Part shown: in pieces, positions 46,730 through 59,369 of the stretch | Numbering within the stretch: position 1 is the stretch's first letter | How the letters are laid out: each line of letters starts with the position of its first letter | DNA from: Oreohelix idahoensis | Taxonomy: Eukaryota > Mollusca > Gastropoda > Stylommatophora > Oreohelicidae | Direction: 5' to 3' | Length of the DNA: 64,000 nucleotides | Assembly: GCA_024509875.1 (NCBI GenBank) | Contig: JAMPIV010022925.1 | Location: 313,001 to 377,000 of the forward strand | Program-made: the position numbers and the translations under genes | The notes under the pieces: model-generated | Told to the model about the DNA's origin: nothing | What the model saw: only the letters and a program-made list of their open reading frames with translations | The model's database searches: none

Positions 46730-49147
46730 ACAGTAACTATTGATGTCCCAAGTACTACTACTGTTATGTTTTTTGGTTTACGAGAGAGAATCTCGTTGTT
46801 GTGAGTATAACTTTATTTCAGCCTACTACTGGCGTGATGACCGTCATTTTCGGTCAGGTTGACCCAAGCCTCCTGAGTTGTATTCTATGTGTGAACGAAG
46901 AGTTGGTGACATCATATGAAGACCAGAGGTTTTCATAACCACGGGTATAGGTAATTGTGCGTTTAACCTATCCGTTTTTCAGGATAATCTTACAGTTTAT
47001 TAGAATGAAGATTTTCATTTGTATTTTTCAAACAGTAGCAGCTGTGCGATAAAGGTCAGCGTGCCTGTTTTTCCTTTACCTGTGACAGAAATGTTTGTTA
47101 CCCTACAACCGTGTGTGCAGTCAAGCGTAACCCAGCCAGTTTGTTGACCCTGTATTATTCGATGTCATCCCGTGCGGTACAGAATACTACACCGGAGTAG
47201 TGACCTATTTATTTATTTTTCTTTAGAAATTGATTCAAGATTGCTACAATGTTTCTTATACTTGATTTTTTTTTAGGATCATGTATTATTGTATAGTATA
47301 ATATGATTGTATTGTATAATGTTTCATTGGATATTGTGTATGTCCATATTTATGCATTATTTGTACTCTATCTTGTTATTTACATAATTGTATTGTTGAT
47401 AAACATTGTACGTATTATTATTGTAATGAATTGTAACATTTCATTTTGTATTGACGTGTCTTTGATTGTTAATTTTTTGTTGTTGATGAAATTATGGATT
47501 TTTGTATTTTCATACACTAGTCTGAAGACTATTTCATTTTCTCATATTGTATTTGACCATATGTGATTTGTTGTCAAGATTGGAGCTATAATAGCTGTTA
47601 CATCAAAACATTGATATGATTTTGCAGGACTAATTGATAAAATGTTTTTACATAATGAGATTGTCAACCCTAAGCACAAACTCATTGGTTATGAATATGC
47701 GTTAGTTGCTTTCAGAGAATTTTTTGTTACTAAATTTATTTTTTTATTTTTCGTATCCGACTACATGTTTAGTTAATATATTACCTTATACAGAGGTTAT
47801 ATGAATAATTGTTTTGTTATTGAATGTTATTTTGGAACTAAATTATAACATGTAGAATTGTCAGAGAGAGCAGATACTATTATTTTTTGAAGAATTTAGT
47901 AGTCTGACTTAAACACTTTTTCATGAGAAATAATGTTATGTTTATATGTGCAAGTTGGTATAATGTTAATAGGGTGGTTTTATAGGTGCTCAGTTGTGTT
48001 TACTTAGAGATGTGAATATTTTTTTTATGTCTCACATTTTGTTAAAAGCTCGTTTCACTTTTGATTTGTTAATTAGTGGTTGAAACTTGTAAAAATTTAA
48101 AATACTATTTTTATTTAACTTAGCTTTAAGAAACTTTTTTGTATTGTAATTTTGGAACAATGTATTTGTTTTTCTTTTTGAAAGTATTGTATTTTTTATG
48201 TGTCCAGTGCTTAATATATTGATATGTCCACATTTAAAAAAGAGAGAAAGAGATAATATTTTTTTTTTCTTTTGAGATTGTGATATTTGTGTTTTTACAA
48301 ATCACACTTTTTTGTGTGTGATGCCTGTGATATTTCATTTTAGTTATGAATAAGTGTTGTAATTTGGTTAAATTATTTATTATGCATTATCTAGTTATAT
48401 CCTTCGTTAGTGTTTAATATATATATATATACTATGTTTTTCTGTTCGATGATTTTCTGTTATGATTGTATTTGTTTTACAATACAATGTTGGTTTAGAT
48501 AGTTATTAGGATGTATTATTACTTATTCTATACATTCATTTCTTGAATTTTCTTCTTTCTTTTCGGATGATTCTTCGTTTCACTTCATTTCTTTTGAAGC
48601 AGTTATACTTTCGTGATGCTTCTATGTTTCATCTTGGTGTCACTTAATTCTATTTGTATACGTTTACTTCTTATACTTCTTATACTTCCTTCTTCAGTAT
48701 TGGTATGTTAATTATATGGTTTGGTATGAGGTAGTTTTTATGTCGGTTTTATCTAGTTGAATGTAAGGATTTGATTTACTTGATTGTTATCAAATGGGAT
48801 TATGGATCTTTGTTACTATATTGATTTCATTGCTGAGTTTTGATTTTGATCATGCTTCTTTTGCTTGATCTTATCTGTTACTTTCTATTTATTGTATACT
48901 ACTTGCTCTACAGTGATCATAGTTAACTTTGTTTGAAACTGTGTATTTAATGTACTTAGCAAATTATTGTGCATAATTTGTTTTATTGTACACTTGCTTA
49001 TATTTTTTGTCGATGTATTATTATAACCTTAACATAAGTTAATTTTTGTATGAGTATTTTAGAGTTTAGCTCACCCCTCATTTTTCATTGATGTAGTTTT
49101 TGTTAAAAAAATGATAAATCATTTTTTCTCCGGGGGTGGTGGTAAGA
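46730..49147. other. T-rich non-coding part of the candidate element
   Basis: About 2.4 kb between the ORF stop and the right repeat. From about 47200 the plus strand is strongly T-rich, with few runs of C. A frame at 47303-47566 is rich in Ile, Val, Leu and Phe because of composition only. No pol-like motif found in any frame. The last 20 bases are the G-rich purine tract. Confidence 0.6.
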
Positions 49148-50266
49148 TGTTAAGGTTAAAAAGGGAGGTGATACTTTGTATATGGGTTGGTCACAGTAAA
49201 TTAAGGGTTACATCGCTTGTATACTTGATTAACGATGAATTGGGTTAACAAATATTGATAGAGGTCATAGTGTACAGATAGCGTCATGAGCGCTGGTCTG
49301 TATTGTTAGAACTGTAAATAGTTCGCACGGCTAGTCCGTGGAAGGGACTGAGCGGTGGTGAACTGCGAAGTCCCGTGACTGTTTAGGCGGGAGTTTTTGT
49401 GACCGCTGGGAGTTGGGTTCTGGTGTTGACAGAGTGAAGTCAACGAAGGTGTTTTTCGAAGTGTGTGTTCCCGACCAGTGTTCGGTGAATATGGTAGAGT
49501 GTTTTTTCAATGTGTGTCTCGATGGAGACTTTTTGAACAGGCCTGTAGCTGAATATTCTTCCTGCATATGTATTCTTCCATGTGTTAGGTTATTTTGAAG
49601 GTATGTACTTTGATATTTATGACTGCAGTGGATGCAGCTTATGAGAGTTTGCACTGTGCACGTTCTATGAGAAGTGCACCACTATTTATTGTGAGCTCTA
49701 AGAGATAGCGCTGATGATGATTATACTGCCGTGGAGCAGCTTTATGTGAAGATAGACGTTGGTACACGTTCTATGAGAAGTGCACCAAAAGTGCTATAAA
49801 GAGTCCGAGATTTGAAGGACATTGCTTTGAAGGCCAGGATTGAAGGCCAGGATTGTGTACAGGCCGCATTTGAATTAACTGCAGTAAGATGTTTATGGAG
49901 CTATTGGGATGCTATTATGAAGGCAGTCCTTGAGGGATTTAGCTATTGTGCACGTTCGATGAGGAGTGCACTATGATTCTGTAATTGAGCTCTATGAAGA
50001 AGACATTTAAGAGTCGGAGACTTATCGACTTTATAAGGCCATATTTATAACTGCGGTGAAGGCAGTCTTTGAGGGATTTTGCTATTGTGCATGTTCAATG
50101 AGAAGTGCACCACGATTTATAATGGAGCTCTGTGGGGTGTTTTGAGCTTATGATTTGACTTACCTATGATTTGTACTGTATGCGTAATTTCCGTCTGTGT
50201 TATCGTGACTGTGTGTGTAGCGTTAATAAAACTGTTCATTAACCATCACCAGTCGTTCTACGCTAC
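49148..50266 (+). repeat. right direct repeat (LTR-like)
   Basis: The first 599 bp repeat the left copy. After that, three more hairpin units at intervals of 105-190 bp, then GCGTTAATAAAACTG (polyadenylation-like AATAAA). End placed at CTACGCTACA only because LTRs end in CA; uncertain. Confidence 0.75.
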
Positions 50267-50479
50267 ATGGCTTCTATGTGTGTTACTGTGCTGTGACGAA
50301 AGAGTGCACCAATACACACCCACTTTGAATAGTCAAGGCATAGTGACAATAGGGACATATTTACAAATAGCCCTGAGGGGGCGTGGCCTATATAAGGAGA
50401 ACACATTTACGCCTTCATCACTTATCTACCACTGGTTTCAATTAGATAGAATTATCAGTGGTGGCCTAACATTCTAGCG

Positions 50480-53400
50480 CAGGGGTCGGCAAAGTACGCC
50501 TCGCGTGCCAAGCGTGGCACGTGGAACGATTTTCAATGGCACGCTGAGTGAATTAAAATACTGTACAGTATATGATCTCATTTTTAAAAAAAATTGAATT
50601 TTTAATTAAATAGAAGCATATAATTCTTTTAAAGCTATACCTGTTTTTACAACCCTTCAAAACGAAAGTTTTTAGACATTGGAGGTAAGAATGTGCGATC
50701 TGATGCAAACTAAAGGCCTGATCATACTATACTGCACGTAAGTCTTCGTTTTTACGGACCGTTTCCGAGAATAAACATTCTTCAACGAATTTCAAGGGGG
50801 GTGGTTATACTTTGCAGCGCCCGCTAGTCTGGCGTCTACCTGCTACCGTAGTTTGCAGGATGTTAGTTAGTTGCTTATCCTTTACACTACAGGACGTAGC
50901 AATCAACCCCAGCTTTTATTGGCTGTTTGTGATTTTTCTAGGCAATTTTTTCATTCAGTAGTTTGCCATTGCTTTCTGAACGGTACGGCGCTTATACCAT
51001 TGTTAAAAATCCACACAAAGCGATTTGCTACCAAACCGCCTGCAGCAGGTTTGCAGGATGAGATTCTTGAAAAGAATCCCAAGCGAATTTTGACGGGCAA
51101 GCGGAGACGTAATATCATAATTACGCAATAGTGTCTGGCTAGCGCCTGGGCGAGCTTATTTATTTCGTTTTCGCTCGCAGTTTTTGACTCCAGTGTGAGT
51201 TTGGAGCAACAATGACTGACTTCGACGAAGTTATATTTCCGTCCTATCCTTCCCCTCTCTCCCGACCACCACCATCTCTACAGTTCTCCCAGCTGTCGCA
51301 TACTCATGCCGTACAGTCCGTTGACCGCAGCACAAAAGTTGGTGTTGTTATTAAGTAATACGGTGCCGTTAAAATGACTCAAAAAAGACAAAAACTTGAT
51401 ATACGCTCGTTTCAAGACTTTTGGACTAACGAATATGGATTCATACAACAAAAGGATCGTGCTGTTTGTGCTTTATGTTATGAAAGTGTCATGTGCCGTA
51501 CGTCAAGTGTACAAAGACACTATCAAACCAAACATCAGTCCATGTTTAAAAACTCTGAGGAGAAAAGTGAAGCCATAAAAATGGCTTTCTGGCTACACAA
51601 AACAAAGTAGTATGGCTGTTTCTGGCTACAAAAAACAAAGTAGTATTTTTTAGTCAAGTAATTGGAACCAAAAATAAAGCTACCGAATGTAGTTACAAAA
51701 TTGCACAGTGTGTGGCTTCGAAGGGCAAATCTTTCACAGATGGAGAATACATCAAGGAAACTTTTTTGAGCAGTGCTGAAATTTTGTTTAGTGATTTAGC
51801 AAATAAAGAAACAATACTGTCTCGGAGTATGGCTGAAAATGTAACGGTAAAACAAACAACCGGGTTACAACAAGCTGTTGTAGTTAGTGTCGCTCTTGAC
51901 GAAAGTGTCGATGTGAATGACGTGACGCGCCTAGCTATAGTTGCGCGATATTGTGACAACGACCGTATTTATGAAGAACTGTGCTGCTTGATACCTTTTG
52001 ATGGTACAGCCAAGGGAGAAGACATTATAACTGCATTTGTAAGCTATTCCGAAAATCAGAACATTAACATAAATAAAATATTCTGTGTTACTACTGATGC
52101 CGCCCCTGCATTTGTCGGAAGAAACAAAGGATTTGTTAAACTTCTTGAGGATCGTATTGGATGTCAAGTATTGAGCTTCCATTGCATTATACACCAGGAG
52201 AGTTTGTGTGCGAAGATTTCGTCACTATCTTTGAACTCTGTAATGGAAACTGTTGTCAAGATAGTTAACTTCATAGTTTCTCGTTCTTCATTGACCCACA
52301 GGCAATTCAAGTTTCTTCTACAAGAAATGGAGAGCGCATATGCGGACCTCCCGCTGTACAGCAATGTTTGTTGGCTTAGTCGAGGTAATGTTGTGAACAG
52401 ATTTGTATCATGTCTAGAAGCAATCAAGGTGTTTCTTGATGAAAAAGAACAACATTTCCCAGAATTGAAGGACGAGGACTGGCTGTGCAAGCTGGTGTTT
52501 CTGGCTGACATAACTACAAATCTGAATGAATTTAACTTGCATTTACAAGGGCAGGGTCAAACAGTACTTGATCTTTTTGAGCACTGGAAAGGATTTGCGT
52601 CAAAATTAGACACATTTTGCAGAAATATTACCACTAACACATACACGTACTTTCCAAACGTAAAGGCTCATTCAAATCGATTTACTGTCAACAGAGATGA
52701 GCTTCAGAAGTACGTTGAAGCGCTCAAAGGAGAGTTTGCTAAACGAGGTCAAGACTTCAAAATTCACGGGCCCATGTTTTCTTACCTCATCAAGCCCGAC
52801 TTAATTGATCATACTAACATCCCATTTGACCTTTCTCTTTTCGAGTGGATGGATGTTGACAATTGTGAAATGCAACACATCGAATTCAAGGCATCAGAGT
52901 TATGGACGATAAAATTTGTAGAATTGCGAAAAACTCTTGAAGGAAGCTGCTTGGAAAAGTCAGCTGCCATCCTCAACTGCTGGACATGAATCCTGCCTGA
53001 AGCGTTCACCTGTTTGAAGAAAGTTGCATTTGCTCTACTTTCGGCTTTTGGGTCAACTTATACATGTGAACAAATTTTCTCACACATGAAAGCTGTTTTA
53101 ATATCACAGAGAAGTCGCCTAACACCTGTGCATTCAGAAGCCTGTGTGAAGCTGCAAAACTGACAAAATACACACCTGATATTGAACAATTAACCAAGGA
53201 GAAGCAAGGACACGGGTCCCATTAATTTTATTAATGACTCAGATCAATAATAATCAATGATTACTCATATTAAAATTTTAATAACGTGTTTTATGTTTGG
53301 TTTATTTAATTGTTTTGTTCTTCAAACTATTGGACTTTCTGTCTTAACAAAATATACATATGGCAATTTTATTATAAAATTTCAAACTAATGTGTTCAGA

Positions 53401-53671
53401 ACTTAAAGTTTTTGCAATACATAATATTTGTATTGATATTTGTTCCTATTTATATTAAAATATTGAATAATCTACAAAGAATAGAATAGTTATTTAATGT
53501 ATCGGAAACATGCAAGTTTAATACAAGATCATTGTTTTAAAATTGTTTCAATAATTAGGTTGTATATATAAAAGTATGGTGGACTTAGGTTGGCACGCTG
53601 AGTGACTTTGCAACATTACTTCGGCACGACACTACTAAAATTGTGGCAAAGTTAAAGTCTTTGCCGTCCTA
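50480..53671 (+). mobile_element. hAT (BED-type) transposon, copy A
   Basis: Begins CAGGGGTCGGCAAAG, the terminal repeat shared with copy B (61325) and typical of Charlie/hAT elements. The right end is near 53671 but damaged: compared with copy B a 15-bp insertion separates ACTACTAAAA from TTTGCCG and the last bases read TCCTAG instead of ACCCCTG. Eight-bp target duplications (TTCTAGCG left, CTAGCTCC right) match only partly. Otherwise nearly identical to copy B. Confidence 0.9.
51374..53163 (+). pseudogene. hAT transposase, copy A, disrupted
   Basis: A first ORF (51374-51610, 78 aa) is a BED-type zinc finger: FWTNEYGF, CALC, and RHYQTKH with two Cys and two His. TAG, one base, then ATG open the catalytic part, but a sixth T in the run near 51646-51651 breaks it; the frame resumes and is open from 51712. 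It contains VSVALDESVDV and CVTTDAAPAFVG (two catalytic Asp regions) and NVCWLSRGNVVNRF. A 3-base insertion makes TGA at 52987, and the dimerisation region (LLSAFGSTYTCEQIFSHM ... LISQRSRLTP) follows in frame. This type normally has about 600 residues. Loss of continuity makes it non-functional. Confidence 0.88.
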
Positions 53672-53674
53672 GCT

Positions 53675-55435
53675 CCCTTATATTAACTACCCCTGTTCTA
53701 CGAACGGATCAGCAAAGCCTTAGATGTATCAGATGTGTAATCACTTATCTCACAGAAGTATTAGTTGGAGTCAATCTATCAATAGCCACACTATCCGCAA
53801 CTGTATCACTGAAGTGAAAATCACATATCGAGAGGATCTCGGCTCTTATTAGTCTGAATAGGTAGCTTTCTTTCTCAGTCATGTGAGGAATCTTTGTATG
53901 GACCAAACCACCTAACAATACAGAAGTTCCTCTCTGCCGCATTTAGTTTTTCTAATGCACAGGAAGGAGTACAAAAGTGCTGTATCCCCCATTTAACATC
54001 ACTCCGTCGGCGAAATACACCAACATACATGGGAGGTTTCAGTAAATGGTCTAGTGAAGGATTGGCATTTAGGACCTATTTACGAACCTTTCTTCCATTA
54101 TCCCTGGATAATTGGGAATAAAAATAAGCATTAACATAAGATACCCAGATGTTTCTTCGTTTTAACACATCACCTGGGATGTGGTCCTTGATGAGACCAA
54201 GACCAAATGATAATACAGTCACAAAAACCAACAAAATGAAGTTGCAGAAAAATCTCGATGGACTCTCAAAATGCCCAAGTTCCCTCCCGTTATCTTTTGA
54301 CAGAACATAAACGAATTCGAGCCCATGCGGAGACTCGATGGCTTTATTCTCTCTCAGCAGGTTTACGGTTACCGGCCGGCAACAGGACAGAAAACCTCTG
54401 CAACAAAAGGACACCCTGGCCTTTTATATCTGATCACTTATTATATTTCATTCATATTTTCCTTGCGACGGTGCTAATTGGATTATGTCGGTAAGGGTTC
54501 AGACTATCCTCGCGTGTTTTACACGGTGGACTCGTCCCCTAACGTTTTTACATGACTCCCACCTGGAAGGGCTGTGACATCACACCTCAGGACAGACAGG
54601 GATGAATACTGTGGCAGATACGTTTGCCCACTGTACGTTTACGAACAGCATGTTTATGTGGAAAGTTTTTTTTCCTCAATATCGAACAATAATCGGAAAT
54701 CCGAGAGACTATTGATACGGACCTTTCCACCACTATTTCAAATGATTTTGTATGATGATGGATTCGCTGTCTTTTCTTTTTTATGTGTTCAGTCAAAACA
54801 AATATAACAAATGCTAAACTCACGGCATGTCTTGAACAGCCGTGTTCATTATTTATTGTGGACGCCACAGTGACCAAAATGGTTTACGGCTTCAAACTCA
54901 ATATATTCAATAGATGCAATAATGATCAGAAAACATACTGTAAAAGTCAGGTGGAAAACTCCAATCCTTTTCTATAACAGCCAGGAGATAACCATGTATG
55001 AGATACAGTCTCAGTTTGTGAGACAGACGTCTCAACAATAGTCTAAAGGCTAAACCCATTTAACACAAGTAATGGTCCTTGGTTCAAACGATGCTTTCCC
55101 ATGTGAGCAGAACATATCGTGACGACGACTTTGGCAGGCTATGAATGGAAATTCACGACCCAAAACATAGTTAAAAAAAGTTAGCTTTCTTTCAAGAAAT
55201 ACAGAAATATCACGCCTCATGTGCAACCACTAAATTTCCCGAATAAAGAAATATCCATAAGAACTTACAAATGACAGAACAAAAATAGCGCTTGAGGCAT
55301 CTCTTTGCCATTCCAAAGAAGTGGTGGAAACCGATCGACCAAACAACAAGACAAGTCATGCGCAGTTCAAAAGTTAACTGCACTCGTAACCAGACAAACT
55401 ACCGAGAAAAGTGACTATGAATACAGTTGTTCTTT
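53675..55435. other. unassigned region
   Basis: No recognised gene or repeat. Short frames (54076-54414 and 54587-54877, under 115 codons) lack motifs. Confidence 0.4.
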
Positions 55436-55439
55436 GCGT

Positions 55440-55890
55440 TTAATTTTAAAACGAAATTTAACGCACAGAAAAGCTGTTTTAATATCACAGAGATCGCCTC
55501 AGCATTCGAAGCGGGTTTGTGTTTGAACTGAAAAATACACACCTGATTTGAACAATTAACCAAGGAGAAGCAAGGACAACGGGTCCCATTAATTTTTATT
55601 AATGACTCAGATCAATAATAATCAATGATTACTCGATAAGCTATTTTGGCTAATATTGGTTTTTGTTTTATTACTATTGGCACTGGCCAAAAATCGAAAG
55701 CTTGCGAACTTAAAACTACCATAAGAATTTGTAAATGTAGTTTTTGAAAAACAAAGAAATAGAAAATAATTGTATCGGGAAACAAAATACTGCGTTTCAA
55801 TAATTGGTTGTAAAAGTATGGATTGGACCAGGTTGGCACTGCTTTAGTTACTTTGCCATTATACGACAACTAAAAAAGTTTCGTTTTGGA
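55440..55890 (+). pseudogene. decayed hAT C-terminal fragment
   Basis: AAAGCTGTTTTAATATCACAG then AGATCGCCTC, ACACACCTGAT and CCAAGGAGAAGCAAGGACA follow the 3' end of hAT copies A and B, including the last codons and the downstream GACTCAGATCAATAATAATC. Numerous 1-10-bp deletions relative to those copies. The middle (55640-55790) is replaced by other sequence, then similarity returns (TGGTTGTAAAAGTATG, GGTTGGCAC). Confidence 0.75.
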
Positions 55891-56950
55891 CCTTACATGT
55901 ATTTTCCTACCACTCAATAACACCTGTATCACTTTCACATTCCTGGTATTATACTCTTGTTACCCAAGCGAATTTGAATTTACCTCAATCAACCTCTTTT
56001 CTAAGTTGGAATTTTAGCCGTACGCCATTATCCCCACTAACGTTATGAAAAAAAAACAAGCTTGGAACAACAGTCTGTCTGGTCGCGCGTCCGTTGACAT
56101 TTAGTATTTTCTCAATAACTTGGCTAATACTTGGGACTACTATCATTTTATTTATTAAACACATTCTTCGCCCCTAATTTTACATGACTCCCACCTTGGA
56201 CTCTAAGCTATAATGTGGATCATATGATTTTCTCTTCTTTTCCTTTTTTTAAATGGTAAGTTTTCAGTATGGTTTTAGATTTTCAATTTTGTCACGGTCA
56301 ATACAGTCAATGTGAGGAATTTTCAACAATGTCTGCTCCCGGCACGTCCTTCACTTTTCCCAATAGCAGTATCTAACTTTGGCAGTGGGATTAAACATAT
56401 TAAATTCATAAAGCATTCTTACCACAAATTTCGAGAAATATAAACAAATGACGCTGACTTGCAAAGAAGTGGCCTCAGTTTCTTCTGCACTGTCCAGACT
56501 GTGAATACTTCTTTATTTAATTTTAAAATTAACAAACAAAAATTTGAATGAAAACTTTTGGTTCAACTGGCACTAAGCAGCGAAAGCTTTTTGCTAATAT
56601 TTATTAGCACTTGCCAATCGAAAGCTTGCGACTACCAGAATTCAAATGTAAAAAACGGCCAGTCTGCTTTAGTTATGCCAATACCCCTACCGCTCCCTCC
56701 TTGTCCCCCCCCCCCCTCCCTGCCGTCCCCCCCACTAACGTTATGAAAAAAAACCCCAACCCCCTGGTCGCCGTCCGTTGACCATTTAGTTTCAATAACT
56801 TGGCTAATACTTGGGACTACCATTTTATTTAAAACACATTCTTGCTCAGTGGACTCTAAGCTATACTATCATATGATTTTTATGGTAAGTTTCAGTATGG
56901 TTTAGATTTTCAATTTTGTCACGGTCAATCGTCAAATAAAAATTTTACAC
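55640..56950. repeat. imperfect tandem duplication with many small deletions
   Basis: Segments recur in the same order: CGAAAGCTTGCGA (55696 and 56617), CCCACTAACGTTATGAAAAA (56034 and 56729), AACTTGGCTAATACTTGGGA (56116 and 56797) and TTCAATTTTGTCACGGTCAA (56282 and 56909). The second copy is shortened by many small gaps. No coding content. Confidence 0.75.
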
Positions 56951-56954
56951 AAGA

Positions 56955-59030
56955 CGGCCATTCCCCCCCTTTCTCATCTCTCGCGAGCATGTATTTTCAA
57001 ATAACTACTTGTTTTAGTGACGTCAGAAATACTACCGCGAGGAGGAAATAAAATTGTCTGCGTGTTTGCCTCTGTTGGCTTTGCCACAGCGTGTATATAT
57101 GCAAAGCACAACGTGTCAAGCGAAGCGGGGTTTTGCGTGGCGGGGTAAGAATTTGCGTTAATTATTGGGATTGTCTCGTGTTACACTACCAAATTTGTAA
57201 GGATTACTACTGATTACCAGCGTTAAAGTCAAAATATTACGTTAATTCAGACAGTAGTTTGGCGGCACACTTCCGCATAATCGTTAATTATAAGTCTTGC
57301 CACAGTCTCTATCAGATCGGGCAAAATGTTAAAAATGTACGTCACAAGGAAAGCGAGGAGGTATAAACGGCGGGGTCGGTTCTAAGCCTGTCCACGGCAC
57401 AAAATTCAGCGCTATGCTGGAGTGTGAGAGTATCACCGTCAGACACAATAGGGCGGGTTTATTTATTATCATTTTATGACTAAAATCTTACTGAAATGAG
57501 CGATTATTCTCGCAGCTTTTACTACACTGGTCATTAATTTTAAAAGGATCGCAGATTTTCTAGTGTGCTAATTAACGTAGAATTCCCCCCATCGAAGTTC
57601 TATGCGAGTCCTAGTTTATCATGCAGATTCTGGTTTTTGTGGAATTTTCTGCGAATTTCAGGAGTCATCTGTTCGTGTCGCTACAGTTCCGAAGGGTGTT
57701 GTTGACTGTTCCGTCAATCGTCAAATTCTGTGGCAGTAGCACGTCCTTGGCGGTAATTATGGAGTAACTACTCCAGTTGTCAAGGCAGGCGTCTTCAAGA
57801 CCCGTCTGATGTGACGTCTAGCCTAGACTGCTGGCAAATTGAACCACAGACTTGTACCACAAACGTGTATCACAAACTGGAAGAAAACAAATGTTTCTTC
57901 TAAGTATAGGGTCTCCTGACATGTGAATCACGCGCCCTTCGCTTCCATTCCACCACTTCCTCTTTCCCGGAAACGTTACCCTCCATGAGGATTAATGTTG
58001 AACCCAGTGAGTCAGATGAAAGTGCATATGCGACAATTGCATCCACAAAGAATTTACACATGTTAAATGTAAAAATTAGAAATGATAAAATGTACATATT
58101 ATTTGCTCGATTAACAGAGAATGAATTTACAGACTTCTTGCGCAAGGAAAACTTCCGAATAATGTCGGGCCATTGGTTTTAAGAGGCCGTCTTACAGGTG
58201 GTTGGGGTATTACTTTATTTATAATCCCGATGTTATTATGTATATAGGTTCCTAGGATTAGTGGTCTCAAGTACTATAGTCGATTTTCTTTCTGTCTAAT
58301 ATCAGAAAATCCTCTAAAACTCGGTCCTGTCTTTATGTTGGCATCCTGTTTCTATTTGCTATCCAAGCTGTTTGAAATGTCTTTTTGACGAGATGGAAGT
58401 GCATTGAAGTAGTCTGAAAATGTTGTAGATTATAAGCGACATTTTCGCCCACACATCCATGTGGTTTCGTTGGAAAAAGCTCTAATCAGAAGTGTTTTAT
58501 TTTAGCAATTCCATGCTAAACCAACCACTAATTAGTGTTTTCTACTTCTTCTTCCTCGTTCGTCTTGAAAAAAACGTTGGTTGCGTTGTGTCGGTTTACA
58601 GCGAAGCTGCGGTATTTGCGCCTTTTGGCCGACACATCCGACTTCCGCAGGGCATTTTTTGGGACCGGGTTTGCCTTCCCTCTTCGATCCCTACTCCTTA
58701 GCCAGACTGCAGTGATACAGCCTGTTTCCAGGACCACCACGTGGAGGTGAAGTAGGGTCTTGGTCAGCTCTGGTTCGCTGACCCTGACGCAGGCAGTCAA
58801 GCTCTAGTTAGTGTCTGATGTTGGTAGTGCTCTTTTTTCCCCATATGACCTCGTGTAGAACATTCTACATGACACCATAAAATATTTTCTTTACATGTCA
58901 TTTACCCATTTCATCTACCTGTCTTTTATGACCAAATAAGATCGTAGTTCTTCCGTTTCGATTGTCCTGTTTACAAACTCACTACTTCACAGATCTAACA
59001 TAATTTCCTCCAAGATGTTATTTCCTTGCA
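56955..59030. other. unassigned region, locally GC-richer
   Basis: 57000-57450 has more G+C than its surroundings, with GTGACGTCAG at 57017 and a TATATATG at 57095, but no gene follows that I can identify. Frames 57985-58182 (65 codons) and 58528-58800 minus (90 codons, basic, ending in a Glu run) are unrecognised. Confidence 0.4.
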
Positions 59031-59034
59031 ATTG

Positions 59035-59363
59035 TTACTTACTTACTTACTTAGTCGTTCCCCTTCTACCGTGAGGTGTAGAGGTTTGGAAGAGAGAGCG
59101 CCAGGCTATCCTATCGGCTGTCTTCCTCCTGGCCTGGTCCATTCTAGTCCTCGGTCCTTCAGAGATTGTCTAATGTTATCCTCCCAGCGGACTCTGGGTC
59201 GTCCTGGGGGTCTGGATCCTAGGCTCTTTGTTTTCCATGCTTGTCGTCGTAGCCGATCTTCTCCCATTCTGCAGACATGGCCAAACCATCTTAATTGGGA
59301 CTGTTCTACTTGCGTCTGTAGGGGGTAGGATTTAAGGCCTTGACGTTGATAAGGGTGGTTCAC
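59035..59363 (-). pseudogene. LINE C-terminal tail with (AGTA)n 3' end
   Basis: The minus strand encodes QSQLRWFGHVCRMGEDRLRR, SRPPGRPRVRWEDNIRQSLK and RQPIG, then in a shifted frame LFQTSTPHGRRGTT. This is the end of a CR1/jockey-like LINE ORF2. The 3' end runs into ACTTACTTACTTACTTAG (59039-59056), a 4-bp microsatellite tail. A different family from the other LINEs in this window; RT absent. Confidence 0.75.
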
Positions 59364-59369
59364 TTGTTT

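Larger units (their letters stand above)
42047..50266 (+). mobile_element. candidate undescribed element with long direct repeats and one gag-like ORF
   Basis: Direct repeats starting TGTTAAGGTTAAAAAGGG at 42047 and 49148 are nearly identical for about 598 bp, then continue with related but rearranged hairpin-containing units. A purine-rich CCGGGGGTGGTGGTAAGA immediately precedes the right repeat, as a polypurine tract precedes a 3' LTR. An AATAAA at about 50225 and a CTACA near 50262 would suit an LTR end. The only protein between them is a coiled-coil/basic ORF (43954-46725 with a LINE inside). No protease, RT, RNase H or integrase is visible. The likely reading is a non-autonomous LTR element (gag-only type); it might be a new family. 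The right boundary is a guess and I found no target duplication. Confidence 0.55.

Noticed and set aside
47303..47566. Hydrophobic 87-residue frame that might be an envelope or membrane protein
   Set aside because: Composition follows the T-rich strand; no signal peptide boundary, Cys pattern or conserved context.
58528..58800. 90-codon basic minus-strand frame as a LINE endonuclease or Gag start
   Set aside because: No endonuclease or zinc-knuckle motif; similarity not demonstrable by eye.
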